From: Incurvaria masculella
Lineage: Eukaryota > Arthropoda > Insecta > Lepidoptera > Incurvariidae
Direction of reading: 5' to 3'
DNA length: 64,000 nucleotides
Assembly: GCA_946894095.1 (NCBI GenBank)
Contig: OX335659.1
Coordinates: forward strand, 1,123,501-1,187,500
Each line of letters opens with the position of its first letter. The first letter of the stretch is position 1. The notes beneath the pieces were generated by a model. That model was not told where the DNA came from. It searched no databases and saw nothing but the letters and a program-made list of their open reading frames with translations. Shown one piece after another: positions 32,103-42,640 of this stretch. The translations under genes and the position numbers were made by a program.

Positions 32103-32508
32103 CGGCTCGTAGCCTAGTGGCGCGGGGGCTGGCCTAGCGTGCCAGAGGCCCGGGTTCAATTTCGACTTGCACCACTGACTTTCTCTTTCCGAGTTCGATA
32201 AGTGCATTTCGTCACGAATGCGAGCTGCTCCATGGTTCGGAATCCATGTAAAACTGTAGGTCCCCTTTCCCTACTAGGTGGTAGGGTTTAAGCCCGCCCG
32301 GGTTGGTACCATCGCCTTGGATGAAAAGATGGTCGAAGCGGCAATGAAATATTGTCCGTGTTTTCAATCCAGTTCAATGTAGCCGTGCTCATAAAGGGAA
32401 GGTCCTGGCATGGCACCTAATTCCTTCGGGAATGTGGTGTAATGGGGTAATATCATAACGGTAGTTGTGTGGTATTAGCCATCCATGTCTAGTCGCATAA
32501 AAAAAATC
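32103..32508 (+). mobile_element. SINE-A, full-length copy
   Basis: A box TAGCCTAGTGG at 32110-32120 and B box GGTTCAATTTC at 32153-32163 fall about 33 bp apart, as in tRNA-type pol III promoters. The body and tail are complete, ending CATCCATGTCTAGTCGCATA and an A run. This is the best reference copy for defining interruptions elsewhere. Confidence 0.9.
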
Positions 32509-32899
32509 ACATTCTCAAAACCCCAATGGCTACTGACAAACAATGTTTTTATGCACGGACGATTTCCGTGGTTTTATGGCATACAATTCTACCACTGTTA
32601 TTGCAACTACTTATGCTGTCGCAACAAAAATAAATAAGATATATTTTCACCTAAGTTTCGTGTTTGTAAACATTTAGAAGAAAGTACGTTTGGTAATGAG
32701 AGGGATATCGTCACACCTACCATGATTGAGTGAGAAAGAAATAAAAATGGCGACAGTTGATGCAGCATTATTAGTATTACTTGAATTCATAAATTCGTCT
32801 CAATCATGGGGAATACTGTCATTAATATTCATAACAGGCAGCCGTTTTACTTTCGACGTTCTGTAAATAAGAACAAACCAATCACCTCGATCCTTTATT
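32509..32899. other. Short intergenic stretch
   Basis: No feature recognised. Confidence 0.4.
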
Positions 32900-33379
32900 T
32901 TAAGGCCCTGGTACTAGCCAAATCGCAAAGTTAGACGAGGCACCCCAAGTTAACTAACTAAGTCTGACGATTATAAGTGTCATGCTTACAATATATGATT
33001 CCTTGTCTAGGAATCAACCTATTTTCGTTAATGTATGTTTCCTTTTTCTATACAAAATACATTGCGGAAACGGTGTCCATTTCCGAACTTTTTTGACTAA
33101 ATGTAGAAATCTAAAAGCAAATGCATTTTTTTGTTTATGCGTATATGCTGTTTTTGCTTATATCTAGAAATCGAATTACTTTAAGATTTCTAATGAGAAA
33201 AATCAACTTTTTTATTTTTATTATTATTTAAATAAATGATGGAATCAAAAAATATTAACAATCCATTATCAGTCTGGAGTTCTATTTGGATTTGCTGAAG
33301 CGTTTCACTACATATTATTACATTTGTTAAAAAGTGCATTTGTATGGCGCGAGTAGTTGGCTAGTCCTAGCGCCTTAAT
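32900..33379 (+). mobile_element. MITE E, copy 3 (uninterrupted)
   Basis: TTAA flanks; GGCCCTGGTACTAGCC left, GGCTAGTCCTAGCGCC right. It is about 472 bp between the TTAA sites and serves as the empty-site reference for the insertion in copy 2. Confidence 0.85.
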
Positions 33380-33595
33380 GGTCGATAAACTATAGAAACG
33401 ACTCCCTACCGAGGTATTCCTTACAAAGTAGAACTTGGGGTCCTTCAAATATGGTGTGTACAAGCACTCGGTCGGCCGACATGGTTATCCAGCCTTCCTG
33501 AAAGTTTTAGAGCCCATGGGCGTCGTCTGGTACCTATTATCTGAGGTCCTGGCGTACGCCATGTGCCGCATTTAACAAAAAAAATTATAGAAAAA
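33380..33595 (+). repeat. Family J LINE 3' end
   Basis: It begins right after the TTAA of MITE E with AAACTATAGAAACGACTCCC, then GAACTTGGGGTCCTTCAAAT, GGCCGACATGG, GCCCATGGGCGTCGTC and CCTGGCGTACGCCATGTGCC. The E element may have entered at a TTAA inside or next to this older J copy. Confidence 0.6.
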
Positions 33596-34989
33596 TAGCT
33601 CAAAAATTGTGCTGTTATCGTATCAGATGCGTTATTTAACTGAATACAGCCGCTGCTTCCAGCAGATAATATCATTTCCCAGCGACGACACTGCTGTAAA
33701 GTCGAGCTGAAATTGTCCCAAACTTTTCTAATTTATTCATAACTCCGCTGGGCTGAGGCGGCGGCACGATCAAATAACATGTTCTGACATTCCGATTTGT
33801 CTTTCCCTCCAGCTTTACATGCGGGCAACTCGCATGTTGAGCGAATAACTTATGCGTTTGACATACAGCCCAAAAGTACATCGTGCGGAATGAGTTGGGG
33901 CGCCGCGAATTTATGAGCAGATGAAATTGTTAAGAAATTAAAGTTATAAAAAAGCAAGAGAATAGAAAGGATGAGAGGTTTCGTGTTCCTCGAATTGCAT
34001 CCGAAAATAAAGAAAGTGTGCAAATAAATATGTAATGGTGGAATGTTAATAGTGTTACGAGCGTGCTGCGCCATCTATGACGGTATAACGCAACTAAAAA
34101 TATTATTTTGGTCTTTTCCCGCGGACTGACCTGGTCAATAGATGGCGCCACTTGCCTGTTTGCAAGCCACTTGTAGTGAATCATATAACAAAATTGAAAT
34201 GATCTCATTTTGAACTAAGAAATACCATAATGCAATAACGAATAATAAATTGGCGAAGATAAATGAATGTCCACATGGCATATGTTTTATATTCCCTTAG
34301 ATTTGCATTTGATCAATATTGTCTGGACACTGTAACCTTATAACCATAAAAGTCAATGGAAACTAATTTTCACGCTTTGTTATCCACAATTGAATGATGT
34401 TAGTATTCCAGGGCCCCTAAAACCTACCACCTAGTTCCCACGGCGTAACCTACCACCACGGTTAAGTCATAATTTCACATTGTAACCTGGTCTGTAAGCT
34501 TTGTTAACATTTTACCAGTGGATAGAGACGACAGCGTTTAGAATTTACCCAAATAATTAATGTAGGTTACTACATAAATGAAATTAATACTGGTGTAACT
34601 AGATAGCAAGGCAGTTAACGATTCCTATAATAACAGAGCGCCTGAGTCTTATACATTATAGAGTAAGCTTAATTTACAACAATATGTTATGAATTACTGA
34701 ATTATTAGATGGAAACATATTTTTTTCTAGACTATCTTATATTTAATATCACTGCTAACTCCTTAGATAATTTAACGTAACTATAAGTTACATTCCCCCC
34801 GCATGCTCGCAAGCATGAGAGGCCATATAGCTCAACTGAGGGTGGCACTAAAAAAAATCGTTAAGTTTATTATAGTGCGAAACATGGCTTAATAATAATA
34901 ACAATAATAAGTCGGATATTATTAGAAACAAATGACAACTCAAATAAGATGAAAATAATCTGTTTGTTTAGGTTTTCACAGTTGTTCGA
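33596..34989. other. Intergenic DNA, no gene recognised
   Basis: Minus-strand frames of 70-90 codons around 33670-34208 lack known motifs. No shared repeat was seen. Confidence 0.4.
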
Positions 34990-35242
34990 TATATTATTTT
35001 ACGTTTACGGATAAACAGTGTTCCGCTCACTTATTTAGCTCGAAGTTTCGTCCACCGCGCTGTGGACATCATCAGGATTCGTGACGCGACCTGGAGGACC
35101 TCTGACGCTTCGTCCAGTCAGATGTCAACTGCAGGTCGTCGCCAGCGCAGATTGTAGCTGTGGGTAGGTTCAGCCGCAGAAAGCCGCAGATGAGCTAAAT
35201 AAGTAAGATGAACACTGTTTATCCGTAAACGTAAAGTAATAT
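34990..35242. mobile_element. Foldback element O, about 250 bp
   Basis: Arms 34990-35041 and 35192-35242 are inverted copies: TTTACGTTTACGGATAAACA with CACTTATTTAGCTC on the left against GAGCTAAATAAGTAAGATGA with CACTGTTTATCCGTAAACGT on the right. The spacer is GC-rich and includes GTCCACCGCGCTGTGGAC. ATGAAAATAATC occurs at about 34951 and 35241 in direct orientation and may be a duplication. No ORF. Confidence 0.7.
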
Positions 35243-36360
35243 GAAAATAATCCGCTTTACGTAAGACTAACATTTTAGATTTAAAGTAATAGACTGACAG
35301 GGAGACACACGCACAACTCTGCCTTTTAATTCAAGCGTTTACTTACTATTATATTACAAAGAGCAGAAAGCTAGTTACGCACAAGATGCCCTAATGTATT
35401 CCTCCTAAATTACCTTCATTATCGTGCTGGAGCAATTCGGGGCCTCCAATAACTTATTGTCCTACATCGAGCAATGTTACATAGGTTGAACACGCTAGTA
35501 ACGTCTGGCCACCTACAGAACTCAGCTCATAATAAATGCAGCAGTTTAAGCTACAAACGTGGATATAGTCATTAATGGATGCGATATTGGCAGGCAATTA
35601 AATTGTTTTTCAAATTTAATCCTCGCAGCCTAGATGTTTCAATTTCAGTTTCTTTAAACATTTTAAAGGGCTCCGCTCTGGTGAATGTTCAAAAAAAGGT
35701 TCGAGCGGATCTGGAAACCTCATGTAGTTGCAAATGGAAACGACCGTAAACCAGGTTATCTGTATCCGATGTAGAACAATCAGTACAATTTGTAAAAATT
35801 TTGATTAAATAAATAACAATCACCATGAAACTCTATCGCCCACACGCACAAAAACTTCATTGCATTGTGTAACTTAATCTAAGAAATTTATTGAATATAT
35901 TTGCATGAAGTTTTAGGTATTTTACCCTACCACCATTTTTTTTCCACTTTGCACTTATACGATTGGCGAAGCGGCAACTGTACGTGCTTTCAATCCAGCT
36001 CAATATAGCCGTGGTTCCCTTGATAAGTATGAACTTATGTTATTATTTCTAATATCACATTATAAAAAAAATACTTAATAAATTGATGTCACCGCTTGGA
36101 CTCGAAATAATATTTATTTCTCAACCAACTCAGATTACAACATGCTATTCCCTATCGCACCACTCCTTAGTCAACGTGACCATCGCCCAGGAGCCTGGGG
36201 GGCAAGGCGATAAATAATTATCTTTCAGCCTGTTATTACCGGCAAGCGGAGTGGGCAACGGGTCGCTACGTAAACCTTATTCAGGCGGCGAAGTCTACTG
36301 TAAATGTTAGTGCCACAACGACATGTAACCTGCCTGTTACGTTTCCATTTGTGATGATCG
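35243..36360. other. Intergenic DNA with small repeat scraps
   Basis: About 35665-35720 has the GGGCTCCGCTCTGGTGAATG scrap seen elsewhere. About 35930-36010 has a faint SINE echo (TTGGCGAAGCGGCAA, CAATCCAGCTCAATATAGCC). No gene is recognised. Confidence 0.35.
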
Positions 36361-36655
36361 ATGTGGCAAAGAATTATGTACACCACCCTCGACTCGATAC
36401 AGCGTTGTGTCGTGCGTCTCCCTGAGGTATCCTTGAATTTAGAGACCCTTCAACTCCTGAAAGTACTCAACTCAAAGTACAACCTGGGGTCCTTTAAACG
36501 TGGTGTGAAAAAGCACCTGGCCGGCCGGCATGGTTTTCGCAGCCCGTCCGTGTGAAATTCCGAAAGCGCATGGGCGTAGTCGGGCGCATTTTTTGCGAAG
36601 TCCTGGCATACGCCTGGCCTGGCATTATTATTATTAATTTGATACTAGATTGACA
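36361..36655 (+). pseudogene. Family J LINE: ORF2 tail and 3' untranslated end
   Basis: The plus frame reads LDSIQRCVVRL and, after an internal deletion, NLGSFKRGVKKHLAGRHGF, the two conserved marks of the ORF2 C-terminus in this family. It is followed by CATGGGCGTAGTC, CCTGGCATACGCC and an ATT-rich end. The frame is open for 64 codons but the middle of the domain is lost. Confidence 0.65.
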
Positions 36656-36658
36656 CTA

Positions 36659-37042
36659 GCCTCAGTGGCCCAGTGGCGCGACACTTCGGCGATCGCTCTC
36701 CGAAGTTAAGCAACGCTGGGTCCGGTCTGGTCTTGGATGGGTGACCATTCGACCGTTGAGAGAGGCTGGCCGTGGTTCGGATTCCACGTTAAACTGTAGG
36801 TCCCCTTCCTTACTTACTAGGTGGTAGGGTTTATCCCGCCCGGGTTGGTACCATCGCATTGGATGAACGATGGTCGAAGCGGCAATGAAAATTGTCCGTG
36901 TTTTCCATCCAGTTCAATGTAGCCGTGCAATATAAGGAAGGTCCTGGCATGGCACCTAGTTCCCATGTGGTGTGTTGGGCTAATACCATGACAGAACTTG
37001 TGGTATTAGCCATCCATGTCCAGTCACACAAAAAAAAAAAAA
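36659..37042 (+). mobile_element. SINE-5S, full-length reference copy
   Basis: 5S-type control words: AAGTTAAGCAAC at 36703-36714 and TGGATGGGTGACC at 36734-36746. They are preceded by CCCAGTGGCGCGAC, which echoes the tRNA-type head of SINE-A. The shared body starts at about CGTGGTTCGGATTCCACG and runs to ATTAGCCATCCATGTCCAGT, ending in an A run. It lies head to tail behind a J fragment. Confidence 0.9.
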
Positions 37043-37233
37043 GATTGTTCAGTTTTCTTAGCTTCACTACTTTCTTTTAAACATCGTAGACATATACTTC
37101 CTTGGCTGACTAACTGTATACGCTGTGCCGACTACCTATAGAATTATTCCTTCGTTTTTAATACTGTGTGTTTATGTTTGTGTAATACGGATTAATCCTG
37201 TATGTGAGCCATTATAATAAATAAATAAATAAA

Positions 37234-37271
37234 TGAAATACGCCATATGCCGCGCTTAACATAAAAAAATA
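37234..37271 (+). repeat. Family J 3' terminus after an AAAT run
   Basis: ATACGCCATATGCCGCGCTT and an A-rich end follow ATAAATAAATAAATAAATG. Only the last 38 bp of the J tail is present. Confidence 0.4.
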
Positions 37272-37274
37272 CCT

Positions 37275-37535
37275 TCAGATCATAAAATGGAAGGAGAAGT
37301 GCCATCTAGGACGCATGTTTTGAGACACACAGTCTCAAAATTCCTATAACTACCAACCCAACCTCAACTCGCTACACGCAAAAATATTCGCAGACGTATT
37401 GGAGGGTTCGTATGGGTAGGAACTGAATTGGCGAACGCATTTCGGGAGTACATTCGCGCGCGGTGGCTTGGTGGAAGGTGGAAAGTACTCGGCAACACCG
37501 CGGCAAAATACTCAAGTTTGTGAAGTGAAGTGAGT
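37275..37535 (+). repeat. Repeat K, copy 1
   Basis: GGAAGGAGAAGTGCCATCTA, ATATTCGCAGACGTATTGGA, GGTTCGTATGGGTAGGAACT and TTCGCGCGCGGTGGCTTGG are shared, in order, with 47285, 62833 and (inverted) 58382. Open frames across it are not conserved between copies, so it is non-coding. Confidence 0.6.
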
Positions 37536-37927
37536 GTTTTAGCAGTTTGACAAACAAAATGGCGGTGATCCTATTCTATTCTTATTTGATCCGCCTTGTA
37601 CTTATGCTCTCCGATATTTTCACATCTTTGTTACGCGAGTGGCCGAAACCACCAGTCCAGCGGCACGCAACGAGAACGCTCGGAGCGTTCCGATTGGAAC
37701 TACAAACTGCTACCAAAGCCAGCGTTAACAAAACGATAACATAAATCACGGCGCCGGCCGGAGCGTTGTTCGAGATTTTTTTCCTAAAAGTAATCAACAA
37801 AAACATCTCTTTTTATGTAGTTACCCTTTGACTCCACGAAAAAGTTAATTAAGGCGAGGACGTCAAACGGCGAATGGTGTGTACGCGGAGTCATATTAAA
37901 ATATCTGATTAAATGATTTCGAGTTTG
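37536..37927. other. Intergenic DNA, no gene recognised
   Basis: Both strands are open for 65-75 codons around 37547-37806 without a recognisable motif. Confidence 0.35.
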
Positions 37928-38300
37928 TTTTTTTATGTTAAGCGCGGCATATGGCATACGCCAGGACCTCACTTGCTCGACGACGCCCATGGGCTTTGCG
38001 GACATTCACGGGGGCTGCTGAAACGGTGCCGGTGTGCTTTTTCAAACCATGTTGAAGGAACCAGGGATGTACTTTGAGGGTATCTCGGAAGGGAGTTGAT
38101 TCCATTGTTTGCCGACTCTATACATAAATGATCTAGAGGATCGGTTGGTTCTTAATTTCGGAAATTCGACAATGAATGAGTGCATTCTCTGCCTACTCCG
38201 CGTTGCAGGAGGTAGAAAGGGGACGGAGGGACAGCGTTGTGCAGCTCCGAGAGCTATCTCCATGGTATGGACAGTAAAACAGAGAGAGACCTTACATACC
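37928..38300 (-). pseudogene. Family J LINE: ORF2 C-terminus and 3' end
   Basis: Minus-strand translation: CPSVPFLPPATRSRQRMHSF, then KLRTNRSSRSFMYRVGKQWN and LPSEIP, the typical last domain of Jockey-like ORF2 proteins (the SF-x-x-R-x-x-x-x-WN-x-LP pattern). This is followed by the untranslated part with GCCCATGGGCGTCG and CCTGGCGTATGCCATATGCC. It is 5'-truncated, with only about 75 residues of protein left. Confidence 0.75.
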
Positions 38301-39816
38301 TGCGGAGTTGGAAAGTCTCTTTATTCAGGGAAACCTCGTGGTAAAGACTTCTCTCTAATTTAACCCCTCACAGCTCAGCCTTCAATTGAGCGTGATGTAT
38401 TTTGATGAGTAATCTATGTACACACAAAACGCAGCAAAATCGGGTCAGTGGTTGTCAAGTTATAAGCGGACAGAAATACAGACGTAGAGAATTACCTCCT
38501 GATTCGCTGAAACGATTATGCCAAAATTTGGCTACAGAATGATGTGTCAACACTGCAGCGTGCGATATCACTCTGTAAGGGACCTGGAGGTGCGAGGTAG
38601 AGGATTCTGGAATTTCCGGGTCGATGAATCAGGAGTTTTCTCAGAGGAATTCACTTCGACATTATTTTGGTATTCTGATAATATCACAGCACCACACAGT
38701 ATGTGTAGCACGAAATGAAACGTTACTTTCCGAATTCAGCGCTAACGAAAAATTACATATCCATTTTCTTGGGCGATCCGTAAATCAATTTATTTATGAT
38801 TCCTTGGGGATTCAGGAGTGTGTATTCCATGTGTATACTAATTAGCGCAAGAATTGTTCTCCTCCCCCAAATCATTCAAATGGATAGGTTAATTTTAATC
38901 ACTTTCATTTCGCTTTCGAAGACAAAACGACCACTATTTACTGGTATGATAAGGTTTCATGCGAGAAACTGTCACTCCATGACCAAGAAAGTTTACGTGG
39001 TCACCGAAAAGTCACAGGCGACTGCGATTCACTGGAAAATGTGAATTCAAGATTAACCCTACTGTTTCATACGAGGATAAAATAAATCTTGCCAAAATAT
39101 TTGAGTACGCTTTGATTGTAATAAAAACAAAAAAATGGTTACATGGGGTGCATAATTTATTTGGAGTACTATAAAATTAAAACTTATTTCTTTTAATCAC
39201 GAATTTGTTTTAAATTTACATATCCTAATCGTCCATAAAACAATAACCGAGATTGAGTTATACGGTGCGTGTTTTAAGATAATAAATTGGAGAAATCCGA
39301 CAACAATGCACATTAAATCATCTTTACACGGTGGCGTGGACAGATATACAAGTTTTGAGCATCATAATGGCTTGTTCTCGGCAGGTTGTTTATTGTTTTA
39401 AAATATTTTATCATTTAAATTATTCCGTATGGCGGTGGCGCCATCTTTGTCTCTCGCGGCGTGATTTACTATCAAACGCATTTCATTGTTATCGGATTAA
39501 TGAAATATATTTTTTAATGAGGCAACGATTTTTGCGTTTCTATTTTTCGAAAGATATTATATTTTCATCAGGTCAGACCGTAGCCGAGTTAGTGAGCGTG
39601 CTTGAGTGGGTTCAAACAATAGCTAAAAGTGAATTCCACAATGATAAATAATATTTTTGCTGTTTTTTTTTAGAAATGTTCAATTTAGGATGTTAAATGC
39701 ATTCCAAATGACGAACTGACAAATGGCTAACTTGTTTTTCGGAGTGTCAGTGCCCAAGTGTTTCCCTAAAATATTAAATTTTCTCATGCGTCTTTGTATA
39801 CCGTGACTCCGGCATG
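38301..39816. other. Intergenic DNA, no gene recognised
   Basis: Several plus-strand frames of 65-105 codons (for example 39331-39651) have no known motif. No shared repeat was seen. Confidence 0.4.
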
Positions 39817-40030
39817 TTTTTTTTAATGTAAAGCGCGGCGGAGACCATGCGCTTTCGAAAAAAAATGGCAGGGAGTGCATTTCATAGTTTACCGACCCTA
39901 TAGATAAAGGACTTAGAGGATCGGTTGGTTCTGATTTTTAAATGTCGACAGTGAACGGGTGCATTTCTTGCCTGTTCCGCGTTGCGCGACGGTAGAAATG
40001 GGACGGAGGGACAGCGTTATGAATGCAGTG
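39817..40030 (-). pseudogene. Family J LINE fragment with internal deletion
   Basis: Reverse complement of the copy at 37928: the untranslated end (AAAGCGCGGCGGAGACCATG) is joined, after a deletion, to GACGGTAGAAATGGGACGGA and GGACAGCGTTATG from the coding part. The frame is broken. Confidence 0.55.
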
Positions 40031-40492
40031 TTTAAGAATGCAGTGGTACCTACGTACCCACAGCACGACATAATCCAATTTGAATAAAAGTGAGAGAGTG
40101 GGACCCCCGCGCATGCCTACGCCTGTCGGTCGTTGGGCCCGGGGCTTAATTAACGAAAATTTCCCGCCAAGAATATTTCAATTAACCGACGACATTTTTG
40201 CGGTAGTTCCGCCCGGCTCGGCAACGCCCGGCATTTCCCGCCAGATGACTTCATTCCGCTCATACTGACCTTGGCTGTATGTATGTACGTACTGACATGC
40301 GCTCGGTCGTCGACTGGATGGAGCGTGACATGGCATCTTTGCTTTGACGAGATTTGAGATATTTCCGTCCGTTGAATATGATTCATGCAAATCTAGTAGA
40401 TGCAGAAGGCTTTGCCCGCGTTAGTGTCCACAAACAGACGGTTACCTTGTTGGAGATATGAAGAACCATCCCGATTATGAGGCGGTTTGTAC
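40031..40492. other. Intergenic DNA, no gene recognised
   Basis: Mixed composition with no shared repeat. The short frames show no known motif. Confidence 0.35.
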
Positions 40493-40890
40493 TTTTTTTT
40501 ATGCAACCTGACATGGATGGCTAATACCACAAAACTACCGTTGATATTAGTCCAATACACCACATTCCCGAAGTAATTAGGTGCCATGCCAGGAACCTTC
40601 CTTTTTGAACACGGCTACATTGAACTGGATGGTTTTTCATTGCCGCTTCAACCATCTTTTCATCCAATGCGATGCTACCAACCCGGGCGGGCTTAAAGCC
40701 TACCACCTGGTAGGGGAAGGGAACCTACAGTTTTACATGGATTCCGAACCATGGAGCAGCTCGTATTCGTGACGAAATGCACATATCCAACTCAGAAAGA
40801 GAATGAAAGTGGTGTATGAACGGGGAAAGGATTTTAACCCAGACCTTTAGTATGCTAGGAAAGGCCTCGCGCCACAATGCTATAAGCCGC
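40493..40890 (-). mobile_element. SINE-A, near-complete but diverged copy
   Basis: Minus-strand SINE-A with tail CCATCCATGTCAGGTTGCAT and body GGTAGCATCGCATTGG. Its head is decayed (CTTATAGCATTGTGGCGCGA), so both pol III boxes have changes. It is older than the copy at 17533. Confidence 0.8.
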
Positions 40891-41360
40891 TCAACTTACG
40901 TATATGTAGTTAATTATAAACTGCTTAACATCGCGCTATATTATCTCAAGGATGAGCAGTGAGAGATAAGGCGGGGAAAACGGTCGGTTTTCGTCGGATT
41001 TACCGCGGGCGGAGCTACAGGCATTTTATGGCCTGTAATATTTGAAATAGCTTCAGAAAACCTTTTTTAATAATAAATAATAATCCCTTGTACCACAAAA
41101 TATATAAGTACTTTCAAAGAGGTTGACAGGCCCGAGAGGCAAGGTTGATTTATTTTCATAATTTATGTCGAGCGACAGCAACTACCAGGTAGCTTTGACA
41201 ACCCACCAAACAACAAACCTAGTAGGCAAGCAAGTAGTGAAGAGTTATCATAATCAAAGTGGATCCTATCAATATCTCCACCGCCTGAAATAATCATGAA
41301 TTTCATGATGGACACATTTTTTTGATGTAGTGTTAAGAAGAAACTATTTAATACTTCACA
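40891..41360. other. Intergenic DNA next to the GC-rich exon repeat
   Basis: AT-rich until 41360. If the minus-strand exons below are real, this would be the start of the intron that follows. No downstream exon was recognised. Confidence 0.35.
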
Positions 41361-41430
41361 CATCCCGCCCTCACCGCGCGCCCCACCTGCCGCCGGGGAA
41401 CACATCTCTAGAGCGGTGCGGGAGACTGAC

Positions 41431-41551
41431 CTGGCTTGTCGAGGTCGCTGATGAAGTCCTCCGTCTCGAGGTAGGAGGCGCGCGTGCCGAGCAGCAGTGC
41501 GCACACGCACGCCAGCACGGCGCTCCCCGCGCCGCCGCCCCGCCCGCACAT
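41431..41551 (-). CDS. Putative signal-peptide exon, duplicated copy
   Basis: An exact repeat of the exon in the neighbouring unit, with the same ATG (41551), signal-peptide-like core and CCAG/GTCAGT donor (intron from 41430). The sequence between the two donors and ATGs offers a possible acceptor (GGCGGCAG), so transcripts might use either or both exons. Both in tandem would put two signal peptides in one message; more likely only one is used, or the duplication is an assembly error. Confidence 0.4.
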
Positions 41552-41618
41552 CCCGCCCTCACCGCGCGCCCCACCTGCCGCCGGGGAACACATCTCTAGA
41601 GCGGTGCGGGAGACTGAC

Positions 41619-41739
41619 CTGGCTTGTCGAGGTCGCTGATGAAGTCCTCCGTCTCGAGGTAGGAGGCGCGCGTGCCGAGCAGCAGTGCGCACACGCACGC
41701 CAGCACGGCGCTCCCCGCGCCGCCGCCCCGCCCGCACAT
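41619..41739 (-). CDS. Putative first coding exon with signal peptide, 5' copy
   Basis: From the ATG at 41739 the minus strand encodes about 40 residues. There is an n-region rich in Gly and Arg, a hydrophobic core VLACVCALLLG, then TRAS and YLETEDFISDLDKP. The hydrophobic stretch with small residues after it looks like a secretory signal peptide with cleavage near RAS/Y. The frame then meets CCAG/GTCAGT, a strong 5' splice site (intron begins at 41618), so the protein would continue in another exon that I cannot find here. The ATG context is GCGGGATGT in a CpG-rich setting, typical of a first exon. The protein family is not recognised. Partial gene, or a decoy ORF in a CpG island; I favour the former. 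Confidence 0.5.
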
Positions 41740-41886
41740 CCCGCCCTCACCGCGCGCCCCACCTGCCGCAGGGAAAAACACCTCTACAGTTTCATCCACG
41801 AACAATGTTTATACGGGCGATACCTGAAGCCCCGATAACATGAGATTTCCAAAAAAAATCCAATAATTTAAAAATATCTAACTATC

Positions 41887-42003
41887 GAACCTGCAGGCCG
41901 GAATTCCGTAATCAAGAAATCTGAGTCTAGAAAACCAGTTCTGGACCAATAATCAGGACTCATGATTACTGAATACGAAATTCCAATAATAGGCCTGCAG
42001 CTC
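41887..42003. mobile_element. Short foldback I, copy 1
   Basis: The termini are inverted: CTGCAGGCCGGAATTCCGTA against AATTCCAATAATAGGCCTGC, with GTAATCA and CTGAGT words further in. About 117 bp. It abuts repeat M on the right. Copy 2 is at 44935. Confidence 0.6.
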
Positions 42004-42135
42004 ACAAAATTTCACGAGAATTGGTTAAGGGATGCGACTTGCAGAGGAGAACAGCACGATGGACGAAAGCCTTTTCGTCCAAGCTGAAACAGAGAATCTA
42101 CGCTTGCACTTCGTGCTTGGCTCGGTCAATTAGTT
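42004..42135 (+). repeat. Repeat M, end fragment
   Basis: AAATTTCACGAGAATTGGTT, GATGCGACTTGCAGAGGAGA, ACAGC and GCTTGGCTCGGTCAATTAG match the right part of M at 8595-8715. It begins exactly where foldback I ends. Confidence 0.5.
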
Positions 42136-42640
42136 GGTGCAAAACATTTTGTTTCGAACAACCTTCGGGGAAAAATGCCATCATGCAAGCATTAGATAAT
42201 TCTTTTTGAGCCGTATTTTGCTTTTAGTTGTGTGTCTATTGTAAGTATTATGTTTTCTGCTCACTGCACGTGTAATAGAATTACTTTATGTCGAAACTTT
42301 ATTGGTCTAAGGGTCTCTTCCACCGAGTACTGATTAGCTTAATCCGTACATTTTCTATTATTAGGTTCGTAAACGAAAGTACAACTTTAACATTCACATA
42401 AGAAAAAATAAATACATTAACATTTGACCTGAGTGCACTTTCAGTAAAAGACAAACACAACATGTTAAGCAGAATGCATCTTAACCTAGAGCGAATATTC
42501 AGTGACTAGTCTAATAAAGGTAAAATTAAGAAAGGAAACAAAACAATTTATACTTTAAAAAACAAATGACTAAGTACTTAGCTAACAAAAAACGAAAAAC
42601 TGAAAATAATGTAATGTAACGTCAAACAAAGAGTTGGTTT
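42136..42640. other. AT-rich intergenic DNA
   Basis: No gene or shared repeat recognised. Confidence 0.4.

Larger units (their letters stand above)
41361..41771. repeat. 188-bp tandem duplication, GC-rich
   Basis: Unit 1 (41361-41548) and unit 2 (41549-41736) look identical base for base; the first 33 bp of a third unit follow (41737-41769). Composition is strongly GC- and CpG-rich, unlike the AT-rich flanks. Each unit contains one copy of the putative coding exon described below. Identity implies either a very recent duplication or an assembly artefact. Confidence 0.9.

Noticed and set aside
32103..32180. A functional tRNA gene
   Set aside because: A and B boxes are present but there is no matching acceptor stem, and the sequence continues into the SINE body.
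36703..36746. A functional 5S rRNA gene
   Set aside because: Only the control-region part of 5S is present and it runs into a SINE body with an A tail. Several dispersed copies share the same design.
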